Positions 1 through 5,772 of a DNA stretch of 5,889 nt are shown here, piece by piece; the first letter of the stretch is position 1, and each line of letters starts with the position of its first letter. A program made the translations under genes and the position numbers. The stretch comes from an uncultured Eubacteriales bacterium. Its GTDB lineage: Bacteria; Bacillota_A; Clostridia; Oscillospirales; Oscillospiraceae. The notes below the pieces were generated by a model. That model was not told the DNA's origin and made no database searches. It was given only the letters and a program-made list of their open reading frames with translations. The stretch spans positions 1 through 5,889 of the forward strand of contig USNH01000063.1 in NCBI GenBank assembly GCA_900556015.1, in the 5' to 3' direction.

Positions 1-32
1 AAAATCGCCCTTCCAAATGGAAGGGCGATTTT
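1..32. terminator. Rho-independent terminator closing the decarboxylase operon
   Basis: A perfect 14-bp inverted repeat (1-14 with 19-32) surrounds an AAAT loop. The stem core is GC-rich and its ends are A/T tracts. On the minus strand it begins 10 bases after the oadA stop codon and ends in at least four U residues, with the tract cut by the window edge. On the plus strand it ends in five T residues (29-33), so it could also terminate a gene entering from the left. The structure is seen directly; function in both directions is inferred. Confidence 0.9.
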
Positions 33-42
33 TCGTTGCGTT

Positions 43-1485
43 TTACTTGCGGGAGAACGGCGCGACGGCGCGCTCCTTCGCTTCGCGGTGCGCGATGGGA
101 GCCATCGTGCGGTGCGGCTTCGGCGTGCGCAGGTTGCGGCGGTTGATGAACTTGGGTGCGACCTGCGGGAACAGCGCGAGGGAGAGCACGTCCTCCTCGC
201 TCTTGGCGAGGTCCTTGTACTCCTCGCGGTACTTGGGAAGCTCGGGCTCCAGAAGGTCGGCGGGGCGGCAGGTGATGACGTCCTCGGGCTTGATGCCGGC
301 CTTGGCGCGGACCTCCTCATTGACCGTGCCGGGCAGCTTGCCGTACTCGCCGCGCAGCATGGCACGGGATTCCTTCGGGAAGTTCTTGTAGCGCTCGCCG
401 AAGATAATGTTCATCACGGCCTGCGTGCCGACGATCTGGCTGGACGGCGTGACCAGCGGGGGATAGCCGAAGTCCTCGCGCACGCGCGGGATCTCAGCGA
501 GCACGTCGTAATACTTGTCCTCCTTGCCCGCCTGCTTGAGCTGGGAGATGAGGTTGGAGAGCATACCGCCGGGCACCTGATAGAGCAGGGTGTTGGTGTC
601 CACCCGCAGGACCTTGGGGTCCAGAATGCCCGCGTCCTGAAGACGCTGGGCCACCTGGCGGAAATGGACGGCGGCATCGGACAGCTTGCCCAGGTCCAGG
701 CCGGTGTCGCGGACGGTTCCCTTCAACGTTGCCACCAGGGACTCGGTGGCGGGCTGGCTGGTGCCGTTGGCCATAGGCGACAGGGCGGTGTCCACGATGT
801 CTACCCCGGCATAGGCCGCCATCAGCAGCGTCATGTCGCCGGTGCCGGAGGTGTTGTGGGTGTGCAGGTGGATGGGGACGGAGATGGTCTCCTTCAGCGC
901 CTTGACCAGGGAGTACGCCTCCATGGGCAGCAGCAGGTTGGCCATATCCTTGATGCAGATGGCATCCGCGCCCATCTCCTCCAGCTCCTTGGCCAGCTTG
1001 ACGAAATAGGCCTCGTTGTGGATGGGGGAGATGGTATAGCTGAGGGTGGCCTCCACCTGGCCGCCGTACTTCTTGGTGGACTTGATGGCCTGCTCCAGGT
1101 TGCGGACATCGTTCAGCGCATCGAAGATGCGGATGATGTCGATGCCGTTTTCGATGGACTTGGCGCAGAACGCATCCACCACGTCGTCGGCGTAGTGCTT
1201 GTAGCCCAAAATGTTCTGTCCGCGGAACAGCATTTGCAGCTTGGTGTTCTTCACGTGCTTGCGGATGGTACGCAGGCGCTCCCACGGGTCTTCGTTCAAA
1301 AAGCGCATACAGGCATCGAAGGTCGCGCCGCCCCAGCACTCCAGGGAGTAGTAGCCGATGGCGTCCAGCTGCTCCAGGGCGGGCAGCATATCCTCAATGG
1401 TCATGCGGGTGGCCGCCTGGGACTGGTGGGCGTCGCGGAGGATGGTATCGGTGATGAGCAGGGGCTTGTTAGACAGAAATTCCAT
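43..1485 (-). CDS. oadA: Oxaloacetate decarboxylase alpha subunit, carboxyltransferase without biotin domain
   Basis: This 480-residue cytoplasmic carboxyltransferase would move the carboxyl group of oxaloacetate (giving pyruvate) onto biotin of the separate carrier protein in the same operon. The N-terminal half is a TIM-barrel domain of the HMG-CoA lyase/pyruvate carboxylase type. Visible motifs are DTILRDAHQS (13-22), GATFD (53-57), LFRGQN (86-91), FDALND (121-126), CIKDMA (177-182), HLHTHNTSG (206-214) and NGTSQP (240-245). By family analogy, D18, K179 (carbamylated), H208 and H210 bind the divalent metal, and T242 serves proton transfer. The PYC_OADA conserved domain follows to about residue 445, with VPGGMLSNL at 304-312. 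Many OadA proteins continue into a Pro/Ala linker and a biotinyl domain. This one stops after a basic, proline-containing tail (about 441-480). The start is supported by GGAGG five bases upstream of the ATG. It is the last gene of the operon, 12 bases after oadB. The main alternative name is pyruvate carboxylase subunit B, disfavoured by the OadB/OadG neighbours. Confidence 0.93.
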   Translation of the reverse strand: MEFLSNKPLLITDTILRDAHQSQAATRMTIEDMLPALEQLDAIGYYSLECWGGATFDACMRFLNEDPWERLRTIRKHVKNTKLQMLFRGQNILGYKHYADDVVDAFCAKSIENGIDIIRIFDALNDVRNLEQAIKSTKKYGGQVEATLSYTISPIHNEAYFVKLAKELEEMGADAICIKDMANLLLPMEAYSLVKALKETISVPIHLHTHNTSGTGDMTLLMAAYAGVDIVDTALSPMANGTSQPATESLVATLKGTVRDTGLDLGKLSDAAVHFRQVAQRLQDAGILDPKVLRVDTNTLLYQVPGGMLSNLISQLKQAGKEDKYYDVLAEIPRVREDFGYPPLVTPSSQIVGTQAVMNIIFGERYKNFPKESRAMLRGEYGKLPGTVNEEVRAKAGIKPEDVITCRPADLLEPELPKYREEYKDLAKSEEDVLSLALFPQVAPKFINRRNLRTPKPHRTMAPIAHREAKERAVAPFSRK

Positions 1486-1497
1486 AGTTACCTCCTA

Positions 1498-2922
1498 TTA
1501 ACCGAACAGAGAGATCAGCACACCGGCGGCGATGGCAGAGCCGATCACGCCTGCCACATTGGGGCCCATGGCGTGCATCAGGAGGAAGTTGCCGGGGTTG
1601 GCCTCCTGGCCCACCTTTTGGCTGACGCGGGCCGCCATGGGAACGGCGGACACGCCGGCAGAGCCGATGAGGGGATTGATCTTCTCCTTGAGGAACAGGT
1701 TCATGAACTTGGCCAGCAGGACACCGCCGGCAGTGCCGAAGCCGAAGGCCACCACGCCCATGCCCATGATAGCCAGGGTCTTGGGGCTGAGGAAGGTCGT
1801 GCCGGTGGCGGTCGCGCCTACGCTGATGCCCAGGAAGATGGTGACGATGTTCATCAGCTCGTTCTGCATGGTCTTGTTCAGACGGTCCAGAACGCCGCAC
1901 TCCTTGGCCAGGTTGCCCAGCATCAGGCAGGCGATCAGCGGCGCGGCAGAGGGAACGAGCAGCGCCACGAACACCGTGACCACGATGGGGAAGAAGATCT
2001 TCTCCCGCTTGCTGACCTCACGCAGGGGCTTCATGACGATCTGACGCTCCTTCTCGGTGGTCAGGGCCTTCATGATGGGCGGCTGGATCACGGGGACGAG
2101 GGCCATATAGGAATATGCCGACACGGCGATAGGCCCAAGCAGGGCCGGGGCGAGCATGGCGGTGACGAAGATGGCCGTCGGGCCGTCCGCGCCGCCGATG
2201 ATGCCCACGGAGCTGGCCTCCGCGCCGGTAAAGCCCAGCAGGCGGCAGCCCACATAAGTCAGGAAGATACCCAGCTGGGCGGCAGCGCCCAGCAGCAAAC
2301 TCTTGGGATTGGCGATCAGCGGGCCGAAGTCGGTCATCGCGCCCACGCCCATGAAGATGAGGCAGGGGTAGATGCCCAGCTTGATGCCCAGGTACAGCAC
2401 GTCGATGAGGCCGACGCTGACGGTCACATCACTGAGGGTGATGCCGTAGGAGATGACATACTGCTCCGCGGTGGCCAAAGCGGTGATCTGATTGGACAGC
2501 GTGCCCACGGCATCCGCACCGCTGGCGGCGATTTGGGACATCAGCTCGTTGAGAGTATCCGCGCCGAACACGTTCTGGAAAGAAACCATCAGGGCATCCG
2601 CATAGGGCTGCAAAACGTCGGCGGACACGCCGCTGGCCAGCATCTCGGACAGGAACTGCGCCGTGATGGGCTCGCCGCCGAACAGATCCCAGTGGACGTG
2701 CCCTCCGGCGAACAGGATCTCGTGGAACATCCCCGCGCCGGGCAGGTTCGTCACCAGCATACCGAAGGCGATGGGGACAAGCAGCAGCGGCTCGAACTTC
2801 TTCACGATACCCAGGAACAGCAGCACGCACGCGATGACGATCATCACGGCGCACTTCCAGTTATCGCCCTGGAAGAACTGATAAAAGCCGGTGCTGGTCA
2901 GGAAATTGACAATAGCTTCCAT
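1498..2922 (-). CDS. oadB: Sodium-pumping decarboxylase beta subunit (OadB family)
   Basis: This 474-residue integral membrane subunit decarboxylates carboxybiotin and couples this to Na+ export. Motifs are strongly conserved: KKFEPLLLVPIAFG (41-54), MGVGAMTDFGPLIANPK (191-207), GGADGPTAIF (243-252), SYMALVPVIQPPIM (271-284), KINPLIGSAGVSAVPMAARV (414-433) and the C-terminal HAMGPNVAGVIGSAIAAGVL (450-469). Residues matching those implicated in Na+ or proton coupling in Klebsiella OadB (from memory D203, Y229, N373, G377, S382, R389) are all present at a constant offset of 43: D246, Y272, N416, G420, S425, R432. Around ten hydrophobic segments are visible. The offset reflects a longer hydrophilic stretch (about 72-165) between the first helices and the conserved core. 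Homologues in methylmalonyl-CoA and glutaconyl-CoA decarboxylases (MmdB, GcdB) are close relatives, so the family is certain but the substrate is not. The ATG has GGAGGG six bases upstream, in the 16-base gap after the biotin carrier gene. Confidence 0.95.
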   Translation of the reverse strand: MEAIVNFLTSTGFYQFFQGDNWKCAVMIVIACVLLFLGIVKKFEPLLLVPIAFGMLVTNLPGAGMFHEILFAGGHVHWDLFGGEPITAQFLSEMLASGVSADVLQPYADALMVSFQNVFGADTLNELMSQIAASGADAVGTLSNQITALATAEQYVISYGITLSDVTVSVGLIDVLYLGIKLGIYPCLIFMGVGAMTDFGPLIANPKSLLLGAAAQLGIFLTYVGCRLLGFTGAEASSVGIIGGADGPTAIFVTAMLAPALLGPIAVSAYSYMALVPVIQPPIMKALTTEKERQIVMKPLREVSKREKIFFPIVVTVFVALLVPSAAPLIACLMLGNLAKECGVLDRLNKTMQNELMNIVTIFLGISVGATATGTTFLSPKTLAIMGMGVVAFGFGTAGGVLLAKFMNLFLKEKINPLIGSAGVSAVPMAARVSQKVGQEANPGNFLLMHAMGPNVAGVIGSAIAAGVLISLFG

Positions 2923-2938
2923 GTGCGGCCCTCCGGCA

Positions 2939-3280
2939 TCAGCCGATGGTGCACAGCAGCGTGCCGGACTCCACGGCAGCGCCCTTGGTCACGGACACAG
3001 AGGCGACAGTGCCGTCACAGGGACACATGATCTCGTTCTCCATCTTCATGGCCTCCAGGATCATCAGCACCTGGCCGCGCTTCACCGCGTCACCGACGGC
3101 GACGTTGACGGACAGGATCGTGCCGGGCATGGGAGAGGTCACTTTCTCACCGCCGGCGGCAGGCGCGGCAGCGGCAGAGGGAGCGGGAGCGGCCACGGGA
3201 GCGGCGGCAGGCGCACCGGTTATCTCCTCCAGCTCGACCTCGTAGACAGTACCATTGACGTTGACTCTATACTTTTTCAT
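2939..3280 (-). CDS. Biotin carboxyl carrier protein of the decarboxylase (free-standing biotinyl subunit)
   Basis: This 113-residue carrier shuttles CO2 on biotin between the alpha carboxyltransferase and the membrane beta subunit. Residues 1-21 form a short beta-rich N-terminal piece. An Ala/Pro-rich flexible linker spans about 22-44. The biotinyl/lipoyl-attachment domain (about 46-113) carries the canonical EAMKMENEI motif, with K79 the predicted biotinylated lysine, and a preceding SPMPGTI (49-55). Length and layout match the small biotin subunits of methylmalonyl-CoA and glutaconyl-CoA decarboxylases (MmdC/GcdC type). It also resembles the biotin domain that is fused to the alpha subunit in classical oxaloacetate decarboxylase. 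The ATG is preceded by AGGAGG with 8-base spacing. That ribosome binding site overlaps the stop codon region of the upstream gamma gene, suggesting coupled translation. Biotinylation would need a BirA-type ligase, which is not in this window. Confidence 0.94.
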   Translation of the reverse strand: MKKYRVNVNGTVYEVELEEITGAPAAAPVAAPAPSAAAAPAAGGEKVTSPMPGTILSVNVAVGDAVKRGQVLMILEAMKMENEIMCPCDGTVASVSVTKGAAVESGTLLCTIG

Positions 3281-3293
3281 GTTGCGTTCCTCC

Positions 3294-3569
3294 TCAAACT
3301 TTCTTGATGGATACGATACGGATGGCGGAAATGTCTGTCCCCATGTCCTCGGCGATGGCGGCGGAAATGGCGGCCATCATGGGGGGCGTTACGGCGGAGA
3401 CCGGGGCAGCCGTCTGGGGAATAGCGGCGGGTGCGGATTTGGGCGCGGCAGGCGCGGCAGTGCGGTTGCAGACCCAGCTCATCAGCGTGACCAGCAGGAT
3501 GATGCACAGAAGTCCCGCAAACACCGTTCCCAGGCCCATCAGGACGACGAACAGGTTGGAATACTCCAT
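3294..3569 (-). CDS. oadG: OadG-family small membrane subunit of the sodium-pump decarboxylase
   Basis: This 91-residue membrane anchor holds the carboxyltransferase and biotin carrier on the membrane-bound beta subunit. One transmembrane helix occupies about residues 7-33 and includes the family signature GLGTVF (12-17). An Ala/Pro-rich linker follows (about 37-63), then a conserved-looking C-terminal segment (about 66-91) containing AAISAAIAEDMG and ending IRIVSIKKV. This is the layout of the OAD_gamma family, also called the delta subunit (MmdD) in methylmalonyl-CoA decarboxylases. The histidines reported near the C terminus of the Klebsiella gamma subunit as Zn2+ ligands are absent here. 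It is the first gene of the operon, about 32 bases after the predicted transcription start. GGGAGGG lies about 10 bases before the ATG. It ends 13 bases before the biotin carrier gene. Confidence 0.88.
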   Translation of the reverse strand: MEYSNLFVVLMGLGTVFAGLLCIILLVTLMSWVCNRTAAPAAPKSAPAAIPQTAAPVSAVTPPMMAAISAAIAEDMGTDISAIRIVSIKKV

Positions 3570-3579
3570 AGATTGAAAT

Positions 3580-3586
3580 CCCTCCC
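3580..3586 (-). promoter_or_regulatory. Ribosome binding site of oadG
   Basis: On the minus strand this reads GGGAGGG, 10 bases before the oadG ATG at 3569. The spacing is slightly long, but it is the only purine-rich site upstream, so it supports the chosen start. Confidence 0.7.
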
Positions 3587-3607
3587 ATATTAATGTAGAT
3601 TACCTGT

Positions 3608-3636
3608 ATTGTACCAAACATTTGGTAGTTTTGCAA
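3608..3636 (-). promoter_or_regulatory. Sigma-A-type promoter of the oad operon
   Basis: The minus strand reads TTGCAA (3636-3631), a 17-base spacer, then TACAAT (3613-3608). Both boxes are close to the TTGACA/TATAAT consensus at ideal spacing. Transcription would begin near 3601, giving a leader of about 32 bases to the oadG ATG, with no room for a riboswitch. Control is therefore more likely at initiation, which fits the palindrome on the -10 box. Seen in sequence; activity is inferred. Confidence 0.8.
3612..3627. promoter_or_regulatory. Palindromic operator candidate on the oad -10 box
   Basis: TACCAAACATTTGGTA is a perfect inverted repeat of two 7-base arms with a 2-base centre. It fills most of the spacer and overlaps the first bases of the -10 box, the position expected for a repressor that blocks RNA polymerase. 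I do not recognise it as a known consensus: Rex, CcpA and the BirA repressor site all look different. A dimeric regulator is inferred, and no regulator gene is present in the window. Confidence 0.55.
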
Positions 3637-3735
3637 TCCAAAAAACGGCAAAATCTACAAAATTGTAAGAACGCCTAAAAAATTTTCAGCTTAGTTGACG
3701 GAATATACAAAGGCCGGGAATACAGAGAAAAGGGG

Positions 3736-3764
3736 TTCACAGAGGATAGTATTTATGGTATACT
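3736..3764 (+). promoter_or_regulatory. Extended -10 promoter of sfsA-mntP
   Basis: TTCACA (3736-3741) and TATACT (3759-3764) are separated by 17 bases. A TG sits at 3756-3757, one base before the -10 box, making it an extended -10 promoter. The predicted start is near 3771, about 27 bases ahead of the sfsA GTG codon. It diverges from the oad promoter, with the two -35 boxes about 100 bases apart. Confidence 0.8.
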
Positions 3765-3797
3765 GAATTTCTATCCAAAAAGTGAGGAGGCGGCGCG

Positions 3798-4472
3798 GTG
3801 CGGTACGGAAAAGTGGTGCAGGGCCGCTTCCTGTCGCGGCCCAACCGTTTCATCGCCCTGGTGGAGATAAACGGCGCGGAGACGGTGTGCCATGTGAAGA
3901 ACACCGGGCGCTGCCGGGAGCTGCTGCGGCCCGGCGCGGCGGTATATCTGGAGCGGAGCGAGAACCCGGCTCGCAGGACGGCCTTCGATCTCATCGCCGT
4001 GGACAAGGACGGCCTGCTGGTCAACATGGATGCCCAAGCGCCCAACCGGGTGTTCGGCGAGTTCGCCCGGACGTTCGATTCCACGGCGGTGGATGTGAAG
4101 CCGGAGTTTGTCTACGGCGCGTCCCGGCTGGACTTCTGTTTGACCACACCGGCGGGACTGCACCTGGTGGAGGTAAAGGGCGTGACGCTGGAGGAAAACG
4201 GCCACGCCCGTTTTCCTGATGCCCCCACGGAACGGGGCGTAAAGCATCTGCATGAGCTGATGCGGGCGGTGGCGGAGGGCCACCGGGCCACGGTATTCTT
4301 CGTGCTGCAAATGGCGGGAATGACCGACTTCGCACCCAACGACGACACCCATCCCGCCTTTGGCGCGGCGCTGCGGCAGGCGGCGGAGGCCGGGGTACAC
4401 GTGGCGGCGTATGGCTGCCGTGTCACGCCGGATACACTGGAGCTCGACCGGCCCGTGCCGGTTATTTTGTAG
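3798..4472 (+). CDS. sfsA: SfsA family protein (sugar fermentation stimulation protein, nuclease-like)
   Basis: This 224-residue cytoplasmic protein has the usual SfsA length, about 230 residues. Conserved blocks are FLSRPNRFIA (11-20), CHVKNTGRCRELLRPGA (31-47), SRLDF (109-113), VEVKGVTLE (124-132), FPDAPTERGVKHL (139-151), VFFVLQM (166-172) and a C-terminal GCRVTPD (206-212). D112, E125 and K127 form a PD-(D/E)XK-type nuclease core, and an N-terminal OB-like fold is typical of the family. E. coli SfsA was first described as increasing maltose metabolism when overexpressed, and DNA binding or nuclease activity has been proposed. Its physiological role is not settled, so the name is a family name. 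The start is GTG at 3798, preceded by GAGGAGG seven bases upstream. An in-frame TGA at 3783 rules out a longer protein, and the next Met (residue 78) would remove conserved motifs. It is the first gene of a two-gene unit with mntP. Confidence 0.93.
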   Translation: MRYGKVVQGRFLSRPNRFIALVEINGAETVCHVKNTGRCRELLRPGAAVYLERSENPARRTAFDLIAVDKDGLLVNMDAQAPNRVFGEFARTFDSTAVDVKPEFVYGASRLDFCLTTPAGLHLVEVKGVTLEENGHARFPDAPTERGVKHLHELMRAVAEGHRATVFFVLQMAGMTDFAPNDDTHPAFGAALRQAAEAGVHVAAYGCRVTPDTLELDRPVPVIL

Positions 4473-4486
4473 GGGGAGAGAAGCCT

Positions 4487-5062
4487 ATGACGCTGCTGGA
4501 GATATTCCTGATCGGCATCGGTCTGAGCATGGACGCCTTCGCCGTGGCTATCTGCAAGGGGCTGGCCATGCCCGACAAGGTGGATAGGAAGGGCGCGCTG
4601 CTCCTCGCGCTGTATTTCGGCGTGTTCCAGGCGGTGATGCCCGCGTTGGGCTGGCTGCTGGGCTCGCAGTTCGCCCGGTATGTGACGCAGATGGCGCCCT
4701 GGATCGCCTTTGTGCTGCTGGCCTGGATCGGCGGCAGCATGATCCGGGAGAGCCTGTCCAAGGAGGAGAAAGAGGAAGCGGAGATGGGTGCGGTCAGCCA
4801 CAAGGAGCTGCTGGTGCTGGCGGTGGCCACCAGTATCGACGCGCTGGCGGTGGGCGTGACGTTCTCCATGCTGGAGCTGGCGGTGTCCATCGGCGCGGCG
4901 GTGGCGCTTATCGGCTGCACCACGTTCGTCATCTCCCTGGGCGGCGTGTACGTGGGCAACGTGTTCGGCGCGAGGTACAAGGGCAAGGCGGAGTTCGTGG
5001 GCGGCGCGATCCTCATCCTCATCGGGGTGAAGATCCTGCTGGAGCACTTTGGCGTACTGTGA
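4487..5062 (+). CDS. mntP: Manganese efflux pump MntP
   Basis: This 191-residue inner-membrane exporter removes excess Mn2+ from the cytoplasm; its length matches the family (about 190). About six transmembrane helices are visible, in two related halves: roughly 3-24, 36-58, 68-88, 106-126, 134-156 and 168-187. Signature motifs are GIGLSMDAFAVAICKG (10-25), LYFGVFQAVMPALGW (42-56), ATSIDALAVGV (114-124) and GGVYVG (152-157). KAEFVGGAILILIGVKIL follows at 167-184. D16 and D118 are the paired intramembrane acidic residues of the two halves, expected to be involved in ion transport. A charged cytoplasmic loop (about 87-106) joins the halves. The ATG lies 14 bases after the sfsA stop, with a purine-rich GGGGGAG site eight bases upstream, so it is probably co-transcribed with sfsA. 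Many mntP genes have a manganese-sensing yybP-ykoY riboswitch in front, but no space for one exists here. Confidence 0.94.
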   Translation: MTLLEIFLIGIGLSMDAFAVAICKGLAMPDKVDRKGALLLALYFGVFQAVMPALGWLLGSQFARYVTQMAPWIAFVLLAWIGGSMIRESLSKEEKEEAEMGAVSHKELLVLAVATSIDALAVGVTFSMLELAVSIGAAVALIGCTTFVISLGGVYVGNVFGARYKGKAEFVGGAILILIGVKILLEHFGVL

Positions 5063-5067
5063 TATGA

Positions 5068-5095
5068 AAAAAAGACGGCGTGAGCCGTCTTTTTT
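5068..5095. terminator. Bidirectional terminator between mntP and the Nudix gene
   Basis: A 12-bp perfect stem (5068-5079 with 5084-5095) encloses a GTGA loop of the stable GNRA class. The GC core GACGGC/GCCGTC is flanked by A and T tracts. On the plus strand it ends in six T residues, five bases after the mntP stop. On the minus strand it ends in seven U residues, shortly after the Nudix stop at 5099. One hairpin therefore serves both convergent genes and fills nearly the whole 36-base gap. Confidence 0.93.
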
Positions 5096-5098
5096 ATA

Positions 5099-5701
5099 TT
5101 ACAGGTGGGCCGCCACGTCCATGGTGATGCGGGCGGTGATGCCCCACAGGGGCTTGGGTGTGCCGTGATAGACGGGGACTTCCACATAGCAGGGCCGCCA
5201 CGGGTAGTCCGGGCGGACACCGGCGTCCTCGTAGGGGAAGCCGGGGATGTCCACACGCTGCTGATAGGTGTAGAGCTCCGGCGGGTGCTCCTTCAGCCAA
5301 CGCAGCGGCAGCAGCAGCGTGTCCGCTACCTCCGCCGGATCGGGGCGCATGGTCTCCAGCGCGGCGGGGTCAATGACGGCCAGGAAGGGGCGCAGCAGGT
5401 TGTGGGCGCGGATGTAGACGAAGTCCATCTCGCCGATGACGGAGATGGCGCTCTCCGGGATACCCAGCTCCTCCCGCGTCTCCCGCAGGGCGCATTGGAG
5501 CGGCGTTTCGCCCTGTTCCTTTTTGCCGCCGGGAAAGCAGACCTCGCCGGGCTGGCGGATGGCGGCGGACCGCACCTCGTACAGAAGGCAGGTCTCGCCC
5601 TGATGCTCCACCAGCGGCACAAGGACGGCAGAGCCGCCTCGCTGGCCCATCAGGGTGGGCTGGTGGCCGGTGTAGTAGTCGCGCAGGGAGGAGATGTCCA
5701 T
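5099..5701 (-). CDS. Nudix hydrolase, CoA pyrophosphatase type
   Basis: This 200-residue cytosolic enzyme is predicted to cleave a pyrophosphate bond, probably in CoA or acyl-CoA derivatives, giving 3',5'-ADP and phosphopantetheine compounds. The Nudix box GX5EX7REUXEEXGU is complete: G59, E65, R73, E74, E77, E78, G80, I81. The glutamates would bind Mg2+. Just before it, R44-S45, R49, G52 and FPGG (56-59) match the upstream signature of the NudL/Pcd1 CoA pyrophosphatases (R-S, R, G, F-P-G-G pattern), which is why that subgroup is preferred. The C-terminal half is less recognisable. I chose ATG at 5701 because AAAGGGG lies seven bases upstream and the Nudix domain begins soon after. The same frame stays open to the right edge, but that extension runs through a terminator hairpin and out of frame over another gene. 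It is convergent with mntP. Other Nudix substrates cannot be excluded. Confidence 0.88.
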   Translation of the reverse strand: MDISSLRDYYTGHQPTLMGQRGGSAVLVPLVEHQGETCLLYEVRSAAIRQPGEVCFPGGKKEQGETPLQCALRETREELGIPESAISVIGEMDFVYIRAHNLLRPFLAVIDPAALETMRPDPAEVADTLLLPLRWLKEHPPELYTYQQRVDIPGFPYEDAGVRPDYPWRPCYVEVPVYHGTPKPLWGITARITMDVAAHL

Positions 5702-5708
5702 GTCAGTA

Positions 5709-5715
5709 CCCCTTT
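5709..5715 (-). promoter_or_regulatory. Ribosome binding site fixing the Nudix start
   Basis: The minus strand reads AAAGGGG, seven bases before ATG 5701. It is weaker than the AGGAGG sites of the oad genes, but it lies between the upstream terminator and the first methionine of the conserved protein, so it decides the start. Confidence 0.6.
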
Positions 5716-5722
5716 CGTTGGT

Positions 5723-5750
5723 AAAAAAGTCCCCCGCCTTTCGGCGGGGG
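5723..5750 (-). terminator. Rho-independent terminator after the Cys-rich small gene
   Basis: An 8-bp all-GC stem pairs 5743-5750 with 5731-5738. On the minus strand the loop reads GAAA, a GNRA tetraloop. A run of six U residues (5728-5723) follows two bases after the stem. It lies 22 bases downstream of the TGA of the small gene at 5773, and only seven bases before the Nudix ribosome binding site. It should therefore end transcription entering from the right. Confidence 0.88.
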
Positions 5751-5772
5751 AACGGGTCAAGCCCTGATGGGG

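Noticed and set aside
88..3030. Plus-strand open frame of 980 codons antisense to oadA, oadB and the biotin carrier gene
   Set aside because: It is a shadow of GC-rich coding on the other strand. The translation is low-complexity (His, Gly, Gln, Asp, Leu), has no recognisable domain and crosses three well-identified genes and their ribosome binding sites.
3681..3695. Possible CodY box AATTTTCAGCTTAGT
   Set aside because: It matches the AATTTTCWGAAAATT consensus at 11 of 15 bases, but only the left half fits. It lies in AT-rich DNA about 80 bases upstream of the oad start, so chance is a sufficient explanation.
3695..3724. Second plus-strand promoter starting at TTGACG
   Set aside because: No good -10 box follows at 16-18 bases. 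The TTCACA/TATACT promoter at 3736-3764 is clearly better.
3765..3797. Riboswitch in the sfsA-mntP leader
   Set aside because: The predicted leader is only about 27 bases, too short for a riboswitch such as yybP-ykoY.
3771..4400. Minus-strand open frames opposite sfsA and mntP
   Set aside because: They are antisense shadows without ribosome binding sites or family motifs, overlapping two confidently identified genes.
5105..5767. Plus-strand open frame of 220 codons opposite the Nudix gene
   Set aside because: It is antisense to a protein with a complete Nudix box, shows no family signature and runs through the terminator at 5723-5750.
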